Shown piece after piece: positions 1-8,482 of a DNA stretch of 49,976 bases (the first letter of the stretch is position 1; each line of letters starts with the position of its first letter). The DNA lies in contig NZ_JAACYI010000026.1 in the NCBI RefSeq assembly GCF_009996735.1, positions 1-49,976 on the forward strand, given 5' to 3'. The stretch comes from Cellulomonas sp. APG4. GTDB lineage: Bacteria; Actinomycetota; Actinomycetes; Actinomycetales; Cellulomonadaceae. The notes below the pieces were generated by a model, which saw only the letters and a program-made list of their open reading frames with translations, was not told the DNA's origin and searched no databases. A program made the translations under genes and the position numbers.

Positions 1-747
1 CCCGGCGTGGCGCCGTCCCCCGCCCAGGCCGAGGCCGCCCGGTCCGAGGCCGCCCGCGCCGCCGCCGTACCTGCGCCGCGGGGTGCCGCCGCGCCCGCGC
101 TCGTACCCGCCGCGGCCCGCACCCCCGAGCCCGCCGTCGTGCCGCAGCGGCCCGGGATCGTCGTCGGGCAGCTCGGGCCCTACGGCTCCACCGCGCACGA
201 CACCGGTCACGCGTACGACGCACGACCCGGGTTCGGCGGCGGCCCCGGAGCGAACCACGGTGCGGGCCCCGGGTACGACGCCGGCCCCGGGTACGGGCCG
301 GGTGCCGGATACGGCGTCGTCGGACCCCAGCCCCCGCGCCGCAAGGGCTGGAGCACGGCGACCAAGGTGCTCGTCGTCCTCGCGTCCGTGCTCGTCGCGA
401 TCGTGCTGCTGGGTGTCGTGGCGGCCGTCGCGATCCCGGTGTTCCTGGTCCAGCAGCAACGCGCCGCCCTCGCGGAGATCGACTGCACGCAGGTCGCGGC
501 CGATGCCGTCGCGCTCTCGCAGCAGGATGCGGGCGACGACCTCATCGCGCTCGTCTCGCTCGACGGCATGACGCTGGTCGAGGACAACCGCGCGGACGTC
601 CGCACGCCGTCCGCCGGCCAGGAGGCCCTGGTGCTCACGTGCGCCGGGACGGGCGTGTGGGCCGACGGCTTCGAGTCGCCGACCTCGGTCGACGTGTACC
701 TCAACCACCAGCGCCAGACCGTGCTCTCGGTGCGCTGGGAGGAGTGA
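1..747 (+). CDS. Low-complexity single-pass membrane protein (5'-partial)
   Basis: Not a family I recognise. The frame is open to the window edge; the first in-window start is a GTG at 7, so the true N-terminus may lie outside. The first ~115 residues are Ala/Pro-rich and then Gly/Tyr/Pro-rich (GPGYDAGPGYGPGAGYG). One hydrophobic helix follows at about residues 123-150, preceded by basic residues (RRKGWSTATK). A ~95-residue domain with two Cys then ends in a VLSVRWEE tail. This layout suggests a cytoplasmic disordered region, one membrane anchor and a small extracytoplasmic domain. It is followed by a gene on the same strand after about 100 bp. Function unknown. Confidence 0.7.
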   Translation, partial: PGVAPSPAQAEAARSEAARAAAVPAPRGAAAPALVPAAARTPEPAVVPQRPGIVVGQLGPYGSTAHDTGHAYDARPGFGGGPGANHGAGPGYDAGPGYGPGAGYGVVGPQPPRRKGWSTATKVLVVLASVLVAIVLLGVVAAVAIPVFLVQQQRAALAEIDCTQVAADAVALSQQDAGDDLIALVSLDGMTLVEDNRADVRTPSAGQEALVLTCAGTGVWADGFESPTSVDVYLNHQRQTVLSVRWEE

Positions 748-853
748 GCCCTGTCCACCGCGGGTGACACCCCCGTGAGGACGCGTGCGCGGATCGGTAC
801 GGTGGTCGTCGCGCCCAGCCGGGCCGCGCGAGCCGGACGACAGCGGAGACCAG

Positions 854-1990
854 GTGCCCTCGAACGACCAGTGGCCGGACGTCCGCAGCCGCGTGCGCGG
901 CCTCGTCGTCGGCTACTGCCTGGGTGACGCCCTCGGCCGGGCACCCGACGCCCACCGCTCGGCCCTGGTGGCCGGCACGCCCGGCCTGGTGTTCCTCTCG
1001 AGCGTCGAGGGCGTGGTGCGCTGGCACGTGCGCAGCCAGGTCACCGGGCGCCCGGCGAGCCTCGCGGACGCGTGCTGGGAGGCGACGTTGCGCTGGGCGC
1101 ACCGGGCCAACCGACGCACCCTGCACGCCGTCGTCGAGCGCGCCGCCGCGGGCGGGGACACCTGGCCCGACGGGTGGCTCAAGGACCTGAGCCTGCTGCG
1201 CGGCGGACGCGGCTCGGCCCCCGCGATCGAGCTCGCGCTCGACGCACCCGACCACGACCGCACACCCGGGGGCGGCACCTCGGACAGCGTGGGCGACCTC
1301 GTGCTCTCCCGGACCCTCCCGGTCGCACTCGCTGCGGTGGCGGGCCTGACGCCGGTCGCGACCGACGACGCCGCCCCCGCTGCCCCCGAGGACGGCGGCC
1401 ACCCGGTCTCCGTCGCGGCGCGCGACGTGGCCGCGGCGACGCACGGGATCGTCGCCCAGGTGCTCGCGGTCGCCCTGACCCGCACACTCGCCGAGACGCT
1501 GGTGAGCGGCGAGGTGCGACCGCTCGTCGACCTGCCCGACCTCTCGGCCGTGTACCGCGGGGTCCCCCACACCGACGACGTCGTGCGGGCCCGGGTCGCG
1601 CTCCGTGCCCTCGCGGACCTCATGCCGCCGCACCCGCGGGCGAGCGACGACATCAGCCACGGCATCCCGAGCGGCAACCGGACCGCCCTCGGGGCCGTGC
1701 GCGAGGGGCTGCGCTGCGCACTCGCGCACCCCGGCCGCGCCGAGGTCGACGGCGCGATCGCCGACCTGGTGTCGGTTCCCCACCCCGCGGCCGGCGCCGT
1801 GACCCTGGCGCTGCTCGGGGCCGCGCACGGGGTCGAGGCCCTGCCGCCCGACGCCGTCGCCCGGCTCGACGTGGGGCACGTCGCCGACCAGCTCGCGCTC
1901 GACCTCGTGGCCGAGGTCGAGGGCGGGCCGCAGCGCTCACCGCACCGCGACGCCGTCGAGGACTGGCTGCGACGCTACCCACCCGGCTGA
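854..1990 (+). CDS. ADP-ribosylglycohydrolase-like protein lacking metal-binding motifs
   Basis: The N-terminus (VRGLVVGYCLGDALG) matches the first helix of the ADP-ribosylglycohydrolase (ARH/DraG) family. The C-terminal GAAHGVEALPPDAVARL resembles the family's last conserved helix. The Asp/Glu ligands of the two Mg ions (a T-D-D-T block near residue 50 and a G-D-x-D-T block near the C-terminus) are not visible: the second place reads PHPAAGAVTLALLGAAHG. The protein may therefore bind ADP-ribose without cleaving it, or be a non-enzymatic scaffold. I chose GTG 854 because GGAGA lies 4 bp upstream; a longer reading from 785 adds only low-quality sequence. Family assignment is by motif only. Confidence 0.65.
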   Translation: MPSNDQWPDVRSRVRGLVVGYCLGDALGRAPDAHRSALVAGTPGLVFLSSVEGVVRWHVRSQVTGRPASLADACWEATLRWAHRANRRTLHAVVERAAAGGDTWPDGWLKDLSLLRGGRGSAPAIELALDAPDHDRTPGGGTSDSVGDLVLSRTLPVALAAVAGLTPVATDDAAPAAPEDGGHPVSVAARDVAAATHGIVAQVLAVALTRTLAETLVSGEVRPLVDLPDLSAVYRGVPHTDDVVRARVALRALADLMPPHPRASDDISHGIPSGNRTALGAVREGLRCALAHPGRAEVDGAIADLVSVPHPAAGAVTLALLGAAHGVEALPPDAVARLDVGHVADQLALDLVAEVEGGPQRSPHRDAVEDWLRRYPPG

Positions 1991-2035
1991 GCCCGTCCGT
2001 CCGCTCACGTGGCGGCGTCACGTGCCGATGTCACG

Positions 2036-3289
2036 ATGGTGACGATGACCTCGCACCCCGCCGCCCCGCTCGACGAGCTGCTCGCCGGCGGGCTGTCCAA
2101 CGCCTTCCACCCGCTGGTCGACCTCGACACGGGCCGCACCGTGGGTCACGAGGCGCTGCTGCGGGGACCGGCCGGGAGCCCCTGGGAAGCGCCTCTGACC
2201 CTGCTCGCGGCCGCGCGCGAGGTCGACCGCCTGGCCGAGCTCGACCTGCACTCGGCTGCGGCCTCCGTCCGCGCCGCCGCGTCCCACGCGCGCGCGACGG
2301 ACGTGCCCGTGACCGTGTTCGTCAACGTCGAGCCCAGCACCCTGACGTCTGACCCGGCGGGCGTGGTCCGCGCACTCGCCGAGGCCGGCGACGACGTGCA
2401 GGTGGTGGTCGAGATCACCGAGCGCGCGCTCGCGGCCGACCCCGCGGCGGTGCTCGCGGGCGCCGAGCGGCTGCGCGCCGCCGGCTGCGCGATCGCGCTC
2501 GACGACGTGGGGGTGGAGCGCGAGTCGCTCGCGTTCATCCCGGTTCTGGCACCCGAGGTGGTCAAGCTCGACCTGGGCCTGCTGCGCTCGGTCGAGGACC
2601 CGGAGACCGTGACGGTCGCGGGGGCGGTGCGGGCGTACGCCGAGGCGTCGGGTGCCGAGGTGGTGGCCGAGGGGATCGAGACCCCGGAGGACCTGACCCG
2701 GGCGCTGGTGCTGGGCGCGACGCTCGGCCAGGGCTGGCTGTGGGGACGCCCCGAGCAGGCGCTGCGCGAGGCGGTCCCGGCGCCCGTGCGCTTCGCGGCC
2801 AGGCCCGCGGTGGCGACGCGTTCGGCGACGCCGTTCTCGCTCGCGACGGTCCACCACCGTGTGCGCCGCGCGCCCAAGCGACTGCTGCTGCCGCTGTCGA
2901 CGACCCTCGAGACGGCGGCACTCGAGGCACGCGTGCCTCCGCTGCTGCTGAGCTGCTTCCAGCACGAGCGGCACTTCACGCCCGGGACGGCGCGTCGGTA
3001 CGCACGCCTCGCCGCCCACTTGCCGTTCGTCGCGTGCCTCGCCGAGCAGCTGCCGCACGAGCCCGTCGCGCGTGTGCGCGGCACCCACCTGCCCCCGGGC
3101 GACGCGCTCGCGGCCGAGTGGACGGTGGTGGTGCTGGGCGCGCACGACGCCGTCGCCCTGGTGGCGCGCGAGGCGGACGTGGGCGCCGAGGCCGACGGCG
3201 ACCGCGAGTTCGACTTCCTGGTGACGCACGACCGCGCGCTCGTCACCGAGCTCGCGCGCCTGCTCGTGGACCGCATCGCGCCCTCCTGA
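2036..3289 (+). CDS. EAL domain (c-di-GMP phosphodiesterase) with C-terminal DICT sensory domain
   Basis: Residues ~10-240 form an EAL domain. The residues expected for c-di-GMP hydrolysis are visible: ExLxR as HEALLRG, the Asn in VFVNVEPS, the Glu in VVEITER, paired Asp in ALDDVGVE (DDVG instead of DDFG), the Lys in VVKLDL, the Glu in VVAEGIET and GQG near the domain end. Residues ~255-415 (from ATPFSLATVHHRVRRAPKRL, with SCFQHERHFTPGTARRY) fit the DICT domain often attached to diguanylate cyclases, EAL proteins and two-component systems. No membrane segment, so cytoplasmic. Predicted role is lowering c-di-GMP or sensing it. Start uncertain: ATG 2036, ATG 2045 or GTG 2009, none with a clear Shine-Dalgarno. 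CACGTG occurs twice just upstream. Confidence 0.85.
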   Translation: MVTMTSHPAAPLDELLAGGLSNAFHPLVDLDTGRTVGHEALLRGPAGSPWEAPLTLLAAAREVDRLAELDLHSAAASVRAAASHARATDVPVTVFVNVEPSTLTSDPAGVVRALAEAGDDVQVVVEITERALAADPAAVLAGAERLRAAGCAIALDDVGVERESLAFIPVLAPEVVKLDLGLLRSVEDPETVTVAGAVRAYAEASGAEVVAEGIETPEDLTRALVLGATLGQGWLWGRPEQALREAVPAPVRFAARPAVATRSATPFSLATVHHRVRRAPKRLLLPLSTTLETAALEARVPPLLLSCFQHERHFTPGTARRYARLAAHLPFVACLAEQLPHEPVARVRGTHLPPGDALAAEWTVVVLGAHDAVALVAREADVGAEADGDREFDFLVTHDRALVTELARLLVDRIAPS

Positions 3290-3369
3290 CCGCGGGGCGC
3301 GCCGCCGTCGGGCCCCTCGCGGGACGCCGCCGTCGGCTCCCGGAGGAATAGTCCGCGCAGCTCGACGTT

Positions 3370-3385
3370 ATACCCCCTAGGGTAT
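3370..3385. promoter_or_regulatory. CsoR/RcnR-type operator upstream of thioredoxin-DUF302
   Basis: The 16-mer ATACCCCCTAGGGTAT has 6-bp outer arms (ATACCC/GGGTAT) around a C-rich centre, the form bound by DUF156 repressors (CsoR, RcnR, CstR). It ends 37 bp before the thioredoxin ATG, and TATGAG at its right edge could be a -10, so a bound repressor would block the promoter. A near copy lies at 19014-19029. No DUF156 repressor gene is in the window. Confidence 0.7.
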
Positions 3386-3422
3386 GAGCAGAGAGCTCGA
3401 CCGGACCACCGAGGGAGACCGC

Positions 3423-3785
3423 ATGGCCACCGTGAACCTGACTGCCGAGACCTTCCAGCAGACCGTCGAGCGCGACGGCATCGTGCTCGTGGACTGGTGG
3501 GCCGCCTGGTGCGGCCCGTGCCGCATGTTCGCGCCCGTCTACGAGAGGGCGGCCGAGCAGAACCCGGACATCGTGTTCGGCAAGGTCGACACCGAGGCCG
3601 AGCAGGCGCTCGCCGGGCAGGCCGGCATCTCGTCGATCCCCACGCTGATGATCTTCCGCGACGGCGTCCTGCTGTTCGCCCAGCCCGGGGCGATCCCCGG
3701 GAACGCGCTCGAGGACCTGCTCACCCAGGCACGCGAGCTCGACATGGACGAGGTGCGCGCCGAGCTCGCCCGCACGAACGCCTGA
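3423..3785 (+). CDS. Thioredoxin
   Basis: Cytoplasmic thiol-disulfide reductase. The active site WCGPC is intact within VDWWAAWCGPCRMF, followed by the cis-Pro motif SSIPTLMIF. At 120 aa it is slightly longer than a standard thioredoxin, with an acidic/Arg-rich C-terminal extension. Start is ATG 3423 with GAGGGAGA 5 bp upstream; the frame is open to 3384 but that overlaps the operator. The DUF302 gene follows 9 bp after the stop, forming a two-gene unit. The CsoR/RcnR-type operator upstream implies induction by copper, nickel/cobalt or reactive sulfur rather than constitutive expression. Confidence 0.93.
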   Translation: MATVNLTAETFQQTVERDGIVLVDWWAAWCGPCRMFAPVYERAAEQNPDIVFGKVDTEAEQALAGQAGISSIPTLMIFRDGVLLFAQPGAIPGNALEDLLTQARELDMDEVRAELARTNA

Positions 3786-3794
3786 GGAGGAACC

Positions 3795-4190
3795 ATGGGC
3801 TACGGCATCCGCACCACGGTCACCGCCCCTGTCCCTGAGGCCGTGGGCGCCGTCCGTGATGCGCTCGCGACCCAGGGCTTCGGCGTGCTGACCGAGATCG
3901 ACATGGCGGCGACCCTCGCGGCCAAGCTGGGCGTCGAGGTCCCGCCGCAGGTGATCCTCGGCGCGTGCAACCCGCCGCTCGCGCACCGGGCGCTCGGCGT
4001 GGACGCGTCGGCCGGCCTGCTGCTGCCGTGCAACGTGGTGGTGCGCGCCGAGGACGACCGCACCGTGGTCGAGGCGATCGACCCCGCGACCATGGTCACG
4101 ATCTCGCAGGAGCCCGCACTGGCCGACGTCGCCGACGAGGCCGCGACGCGGCTGCGCGCCGCCCTCGCCACCCTGGGCGAGGTCGGCTGA
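3795..4190 (+). CDS. DUF302 domain protein
   Basis: 131 residues matching the DUF302 fold: an N-terminal strand with TAPVPEAVGAVRDALATQGF, the characteristic mid-section VILGACNPPLAHRALGVD, then LLLPCNVVVR and a DPATMV segment. DUF302 proteins are small cytoplasmic proteins of unknown biochemistry, often found beside thioredoxins, rhodanese-like proteins and CsoR/CstR repressors. Strong Shine-Dalgarno GAGGAGGA before ATG 3795. Co-transcribed with the thioredoxin. Two Cys are present but spaced apart, with no obvious metal site. A role in thiol or metal stress is inferred from context only. Confidence 0.88.
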   Translation: MGYGIRTTVTAPVPEAVGAVRDALATQGFGVLTEIDMAATLAAKLGVEVPPQVILGACNPPLAHRALGVDASAGLLLPCNVVVRAEDDRTVVEAIDPATMVTISQEPALADVADEAATRLRAALATLGEVG

Positions 4191-4211
4191 CCGTACCAGC
4201 CACCACGTCGT

Positions 4212-4248
4212 CGTCGGGGCGCCCACCACCGCGGTGGGCGCCCCGACG
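4212..4248. terminator. Bidirectional terminator hairpin
   Basis: Perfect 16-bp stem (CGTCGGGGCGCCCACC with its complement) and a 5-nt loop ACCGC, between the convergent DUF302 and gntP genes. It has no long U tract, as is usual in high-GC actinobacteria. Confidence 0.85.
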
Positions 4249-4262
4249 CGCGTCCGGCGGGC

Positions 4263-5648
4263 TCAGGCGACGAGGAACACCACGTAGGCGAGCGCGAAGC
4301 CCATGAGGCCGATGAGCGTCTCGAGCACCGTCCACGTCTTGAGCGTCGTGCGCACGTCCATCCCGAAGAACCGGCCCACGAGCCAGAAGCCCGAGTCGTT
4401 GACGTGCGAGGCCATCACCGAGCCCGCCGCCACGGCGAGCACCACCGCGGCGAGCTGGACGGCGCTGAGTCCCGCGGCCTCGACAGCCGGCTGGATCAGC
4501 CCGGCCGCGGTGATCAGCGCGACCGTCGCCGACCCCTGCGCGATCCGCAGGATCGTCGCGACGAGGAACCCGGCCACGATCACCGGCAGCCCCAGGTCAC
4601 CCAGCACGTCCGCGAGCGCGTCACCGATGCCCGAGGCCCGCAGCACCCCGCCGAACATGCCGCCCGCGCCGGTGATGAGGATGACCGACGCCACCGGGCC
4701 CAGCGCCGAGTCGAGCAGCTTCTCGATGACTGTCTTGCTGCGGCCGCGGCGGCGCCCCAGCACCCACGCCGCGACCAGCACCGCGATGAGCAGCGCGACC
4801 GGCGTCGCACCGACCATGCGCAGCAGGGCGAACCACGTCGCCTCGCCGTCCACGACGCCCGCCGCGCGCAGCGTGTCGAGCCCCGTGTTGAGGAAGATCA
4901 GCACGAGCGGCAGCAGCAGGATCCCCATGACCGTGGCGAGGCTCGGCGGGTTCTCGGGACGGTCCTCGTCGTCGGCCGCACCCAGGATCTCCGGCACCGG
5001 CAGCACCCAGCGCCGCCCGGCCCACACGCCGAACAGGTACGAGGTCACGTACCAGGTGGGGATGGCGACCACGAGGCCGAGGATGATCACCATGCCCGGG
5101 TCTGCCCCGAGCAGCTCCGAGGCCGCGACCGGGCCCGGGTGCGGCGGCACGAAGATGTGCATCACCGAGAACGCGCCCGCCGTCGGCAGGCCGTAGAGCA
5201 GCACCGAGCCGCCCAGCCGCCGCGCGACCGCGAACACGATGGGCAGCATCACCACGAGCCCCGCGTCGAAGAAGATCGGGAACCCGAAGATGAGGGACGC
5301 GACGCCCAGCGCGAGCGGTGCACGACGTTCGCCGAAGCGCGCGATCAGGGTCTCGGCCATCACCTGGGCCCCGCCCGAGGTCTCGACCATCCGGCCGAGC
5401 ATCGCCCCGAGCCCCACGAGCAGCGCGACCGAGCCGAGCGTCTGCCCGAACCCGCCGGTCAGGACGTCCACCACCGAGCCCACGGGCACGCCGGCGACCA
5501 GGGCCGTCAACGCGCTCACCAGGATGAGCGACACGAACGCGTGCAGGCGCAGCACGATGATCAGGAACAGCAGCAGGCCCACGGCGCCCGCGGCGATCGC
5601 GAGCAACGGGCCCGCGGTGAGTGTCTGGGTCCAGTCCTCCGGTGGCAT
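4263..5648 (-). CDS. GntP-family gluconate/organic acid permease
   Basis: A 461-aa integral membrane protein with about 12-14 hydrophobic segments. It carries GntP signatures: FGFPIFFDAGLVVMLPIV near residue 140, HIFVPPHPGPVAA near 180, RIAQGSATVAL near 380 and ASHVNDSGFW near 430. Members are proton symporters for gluconate or related sugar acids such as glycerate and fructuronate; the substrate cannot be fixed from sequence. Start is ATG 5648 (MPPEDWTQTL) with AGGGGAG 4 bp upstream; a frame extension to 5675 is less likely. No gluconate kinase or FadR/LacI regulator is adjacent. Confidence 0.92.
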   Translation of the reverse strand: MPPEDWTQTLTAGPLLAIAAGAVGLLLFLIIVLRLHAFVSLILVSALTALVAGVPVGSVVDVLTGGFGQTLGSVALLVGLGAMLGRMVETSGGAQVMAETLIARFGERRAPLALGVASLIFGFPIFFDAGLVVMLPIVFAVARRLGGSVLLYGLPTAGAFSVMHIFVPPHPGPVAASELLGADPGMVIILGLVVAIPTWYVTSYLFGVWAGRRWVLPVPEILGAADDEDRPENPPSLATVMGILLLPLVLIFLNTGLDTLRAAGVVDGEATWFALLRMVGATPVALLIAVLVAAWVLGRRRGRSKTVIEKLLDSALGPVASVILITGAGGMFGGVLRASGIGDALADVLGDLGLPVIVAGFLVATILRIAQGSATVALITAAGLIQPAVEAAGLSAVQLAAVVLAVAAGSVMASHVNDSGFWLVGRFFGMDVRTTLKTWTVLETLIGLMGFALAYVVFLVA

Positions 5649-5733
5649 GTCGCTCCCCTGCTGCAGTACCCGCACGACGGCGGCCGACCCGGCCCACCCT
5701 GGACCCGTCGCCCCTCCCCCGCACCCCCAACAC

Positions 5734-5796
5734 CGCCGAGAACAACCTTTCCGTCGCTCTCCCGCCCCCTGAGCGACAGAGAGCCCGATCCCGGCG
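5734..5796. repeat. Palindromic intergenic repeat, family 1, copy A
   Basis: Two degenerate arms (5734-5759 and 5771-5796) with the core GAGCGACAGAGAGCCCGATC on the right. Related to copies at 30991-31052 and 39300-39359. It lies in the 253-bp gap between gntP and the gene at 5902, which otherwise shows nothing recognisable. Confidence 0.6.
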
Positions 5797-5901
5797 TCCG
5801 AGACGCGGTGGTGAGCCAGGCGAGTGTGGGGGTGTCGTGAGGATCGGGCCCGGCGCGGGCGCGTCCCGCGCGGGATGCGGTCCGCTGACTAGACTCCCCC
5901 C

Positions 5902-6201
5902 GTGATCTTCAGAGCCGTCGGCGAGGGACGCCCGTACCCGGACCACGGTCTCACCACGCCCAAGCAGTGGGCCGAGGTGCCGCCGCGCCAGGTGCGCCTG
6001 GACGACCTGGTGACCACCAAGCGCACCCTCAACCTCGACAACCTCCTCTCGGAGGACTCGACGTTCTACGGCGACCTCTTCGCCCACGTCGTGCAGTACA
6101 AGGGCGTCATGTACCTCGAGGACGGGCTGCACCGGGCCGTGCGCGCAGCCCTCCAGCAGCGCCCCGTCCTGCACGCCCGCGTCCTGGTGCTGGACGACTG
6201 A
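5902..6201 (+). CDS. Conserved actinobacterial small protein (VapB-like annotation)
   Basis: 99 residues starting GTG 5902 with MIFRAVGEGRPYPDHG. It contains VRLDDLVTTKRTLNLDNLL, then FYGDLFAHVVQYKGVMYLED and GLHRAVRAALQQRPVLHARV. This highly conserved actinobacterial family is often labelled VapB-family antitoxin or ParB-like in databases, from memory. No VapC toxin (PIN domain) lies beside it, so a toxin-antitoxin role is doubtful. Its stop codon overlaps the next start (TGATG), so it is translationally coupled to the LytR_C protein, the usual partner. The LDDL...EDGLHR pattern resembles ParB/sulfiredoxin-type folds, but this is inference. Confidence 0.8.
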   Translation: MIFRAVGEGRPYPDHGLTTPKQWAEVPPRQVRLDDLVTTKRTLNLDNLLSEDSTFYGDLFAHVVQYKGVMYLEDGLHRAVRAALQQRPVLHARVLVLDD

Positions 6202-6890
6202 TGACCACCACGGACCAGCAGCGGGCACTGCGCCGACGGCGTCGCCGCGAGCGCCAGGCCGTCGTCTTCGGCTCCCTCATCGCCGGGCTGGCCGTGGCGG
6301 GGCTCGGCGCCGCCGCCACGTACACCGGCGCGCTCGACCTGCCGTTCCTCGAGCGGGAGTTCGCGTCCCCCGCCCCCGAGGCCGGCGCGTCCACCTCGCC
6401 GCCACCGTGCCCCGCCGAGGGCACCCTGCCGGTGCCCTACACCGACGTGCAGGTCACCGTCCTCAACGGCGCCGGGATCGCGGGGCTCGCCGGTCAGGTG
6501 CAGGGCGACCTCGCCTCGCGCGGGTTCACCGTGCTCGGGACCGGCAACTTCCCGACGTCCCTGCCCGGTACCGCCCAGATCATGTTCGGGGCCCAGGGCG
6601 TCGCGGCGGCCTACACGCTCGCGGCCCACCTCACGGACCCGGTGCTCGTGCTCGACCTGCGCGAGGACGCCACGGTGGACCTGGTCCTCGGCGAGGCCTT
6701 CGACGTCCCGGTCCCGCTCGAGAGCGTCGCGCTGGACCCCGAGACGCCGCTCACGCCCGTCGAGGGGTGCGTTCCCCTCGAGGAGGCCCTCACCACCGCA
6801 GTCCCCGCTCCCGCGCCGCCCGAGGACGAGGCCGCCGAGGACGGCGCCACGGACGAGGGCGCCGAGGAGGACGCGGCCACCGAGGGCTGA
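6201..6890 (+). CDS. LytR C-terminal domain membrane protein
   Basis: 229 residues. A basic N-terminus (LRRRRRRERQ) precedes one membrane helix at about residues 22-42, so the bulk is extracytoplasmic. Residues ~85-170 form a LytR_C domain: VQVTVLNGAGIAGLAGQVQ, then LASRGFTVLGTGNF. Some LytR-CpsA-Psr wall-polymer ligases carry this domain at their C-terminus; stand-alone versions are common in actinobacteria and presumably bind cell-wall material. The C-terminal ~40 residues are Pro/Glu/Asp/Ala-rich and disordered. ATG overlaps the upstream stop by one base. Confidence 0.87.
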   Translation: MTTTDQQRALRRRRRRERQAVVFGSLIAGLAVAGLGAAATYTGALDLPFLEREFASPAPEAGASTSPPPCPAEGTLPVPYTDVQVTVLNGAGIAGLAGQVQGDLASRGFTVLGTGNFPTSLPGTAQIMFGAQGVAAAYTLAAHLTDPVLVLDLREDATVDLVLGEAFDVPVPLESVALDPETPLTPVEGCVPLEEALTTAVPAPAPPEDEAAEDGATDEGAEEDAATEG

Positions 6891-6902
6891 GCGTCCGACC
6901 CC

Positions 6903-8291
6903 TCAGCTCGCGGAAGCGCTGTCGGCCGCCGAGGCCTTGACCTCGTCGCCACCCGGCACCGAGGCCGGGCTCGCGGGCTCGGCCGACGTGCCACGCCACC
7001 GCGCGATCGCGCGCATGAGGTGGTAGATCCCGAGGGCCGCCGCGGTGCCGAGCGCGATCCCCTTGAACTCGAGGCCCGCCTGCGGGATCCAGGAGTAGTC
7101 CGCGATGCCGATGATCAGCGCGACCGCCGCGGTGGTCAGGTTCACCGGGTCGGAGAAGCTCACGCGATTCTGCACCCAGATGCGCGCACCGAGGATCCCG
7201 ATCATCCCGTAGAGCAGCGTCGCGGCCCCGCCCAGCACGCCGTCGGGCACCGAGCCCACCAGCGCCCCGAACTTGGGCGACATGCTCAGCACCAACGCAC
7301 CCGCGGCGGCGACCCAGTAGGCCGCGGTCGAGTACACCCGGGTCGCGGCCATGACGCCGATGTTCTCCGCGTACGTGGTGGTGCCCGAGCCGCCGCCCAC
7401 CCCCGCGAGGGTGGTCGCGACGCCGTCGGCGAGGAGCGCGCGGCCCGTCAGCGCGTCGTAGCTGGTACCCGTCATCGCCGCGACCGACTTCACGTGCCCC
7501 ACGTTCTCGGCGATCAGCACGAAGACCACCGGCAGGAACAGCGCGAGCACCGAGAGGTCGAGGGTCGGCGCCGTGAAGGTGGGCAGACCGACCCATGCCG
7601 CCTCGTCGACCGCCGCGAGGTCCACCTCGCCGCGCACCAGGGCGAACACGTAGCCGATGAGCACGCCGACGAGGATCGCCAGGCGCCCGAGCATCCCGCG
7701 GAACAGCACCGTGACCAGGATGATCGAGCCGAGCGTGACGAGGGCCGTGAGGGGCGCCGCGCGGAAGCCCGAGCACCCGGTCTGCACGATCTCGCCGTCC
7801 ACGACCTCGCTCTGGCACAGGCCCCACGCGACGGGGGCGAGGTTGAGGCCGATGAGGGCCACGATCGTCCCGGTCACCACGGGCGGCATCACCAGGTCGA
7901 TCCACCGCGCGCCGGCCAGGTGCACCACCACGCCGACGACGGCGAGCAGCACGCCGGTGAGGAGGATGCCGCCGATCGCGACCGACTGCCCGCCCGAGGC
8001 GGTCGCCGCGAGGATCGGCGCGATGAACGCGAACGACGAGCCCAGGTAGCTGGGCAGGCGGTTGCCCGTGATGAGCAGGAACCCGACGGTGCCGATCGCC
8101 GAGAAGAACAGCGTGGTCGACGCGGGGAAGCCGGTGATGGCGGGCACCAGGATCGTCGCCCCGAACATCGCGACCACGTGCTGCAGGCCGATCCCGATCG
8201 TGCGAGGCCAGGTGAGCCTTTCGTCGGGTGCGACCACGGCCCCCGGGGAGACGCGACGTCCGTCGCCGTGCACACGCCAGCCGATGCTCAT
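6903..8291 (-). CDS. NCS2 uracil permease
   Basis: 462-aa polytopic membrane protein of the nucleobase:cation symporter-2 family. [16 protein letters not shown] at the first helix is typical of UraA-type uracil transporters. [18 protein letters not shown] carries the TM8 Glu, and [10 protein letters not shown] matches the family signature [QEN]xxGxxxxT[RKG] in TM10. The UraA-like TM1 favours uracil over xanthine. Start is ATG 8291 ([10 protein letters not shown]) with GAGGAGAC upstream; the frame is open to 8678 but the extra N-terminus is low-complexity. upp, the matching salvage enzyme, lies at 33.3 kb and is not linked. Confidence 0.92.
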   Translation of the reverse strand: MSIGWRVHGDGRRVSPGAVVAPDERLTWPRTIGIGLQHVVAMFGATILVPAITGFPASTTLFFSAIGTVGFLLITGNRLPSYLGSSFAFIAPILAATASGGQSVAIGGILLTGVLLAVVGVVVHLAGARWIDLVMPPVVTGTIVALIGLNLAPVAWGLCQSEVVDGEIVQTGCSGFRAAPLTALVTLGSIILVTVLFRGMLGRLAILVGVLIGYVFALVRGEVDLAAVDEAAWVGLPTFTAPTLDLSVLALFLPVVFVLIAENVGHVKSVAAMTGTSYDALTGRALLADGVATTLAGVGGGSGTTTYAENIGVMAATRVYSTAAYWVAAAGALVLSMSPKFGALVGSVPDGVLGGAATLLYGMIGILGARIWVQNRVSFSDPVNLTTAAVALIIGIADYSWIPQAGLEFKGIALGTAAALGIYHLMRAIARWRGTSAEPASPASVPGGDEVKASAADSASAS

Positions 8292-8482
8292 GCCTGTCTC
8301 CTCGCCGGTGGGTCCGGTCCGCGTCGCTGCGGGACGGCGGCCACGGGGCCCGCCGTGCGGTCGGGACGAAGAGTAGCGAGCGGTGGGACCTGCGCGTGGC
8401 CGGATCCGCGCCCGCGTGCGAGGCGCGCTGTGGGATCCTGGGAGGACGAGCGCGCAGCCCGCGACCGACCGAGGAGCGCACC

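Noticed and set aside
5902-6201. VapBC toxin-antitoxin module
   Set aside because: No PIN-domain toxin is adjacent; the coupled gene is a LytR_C protein.
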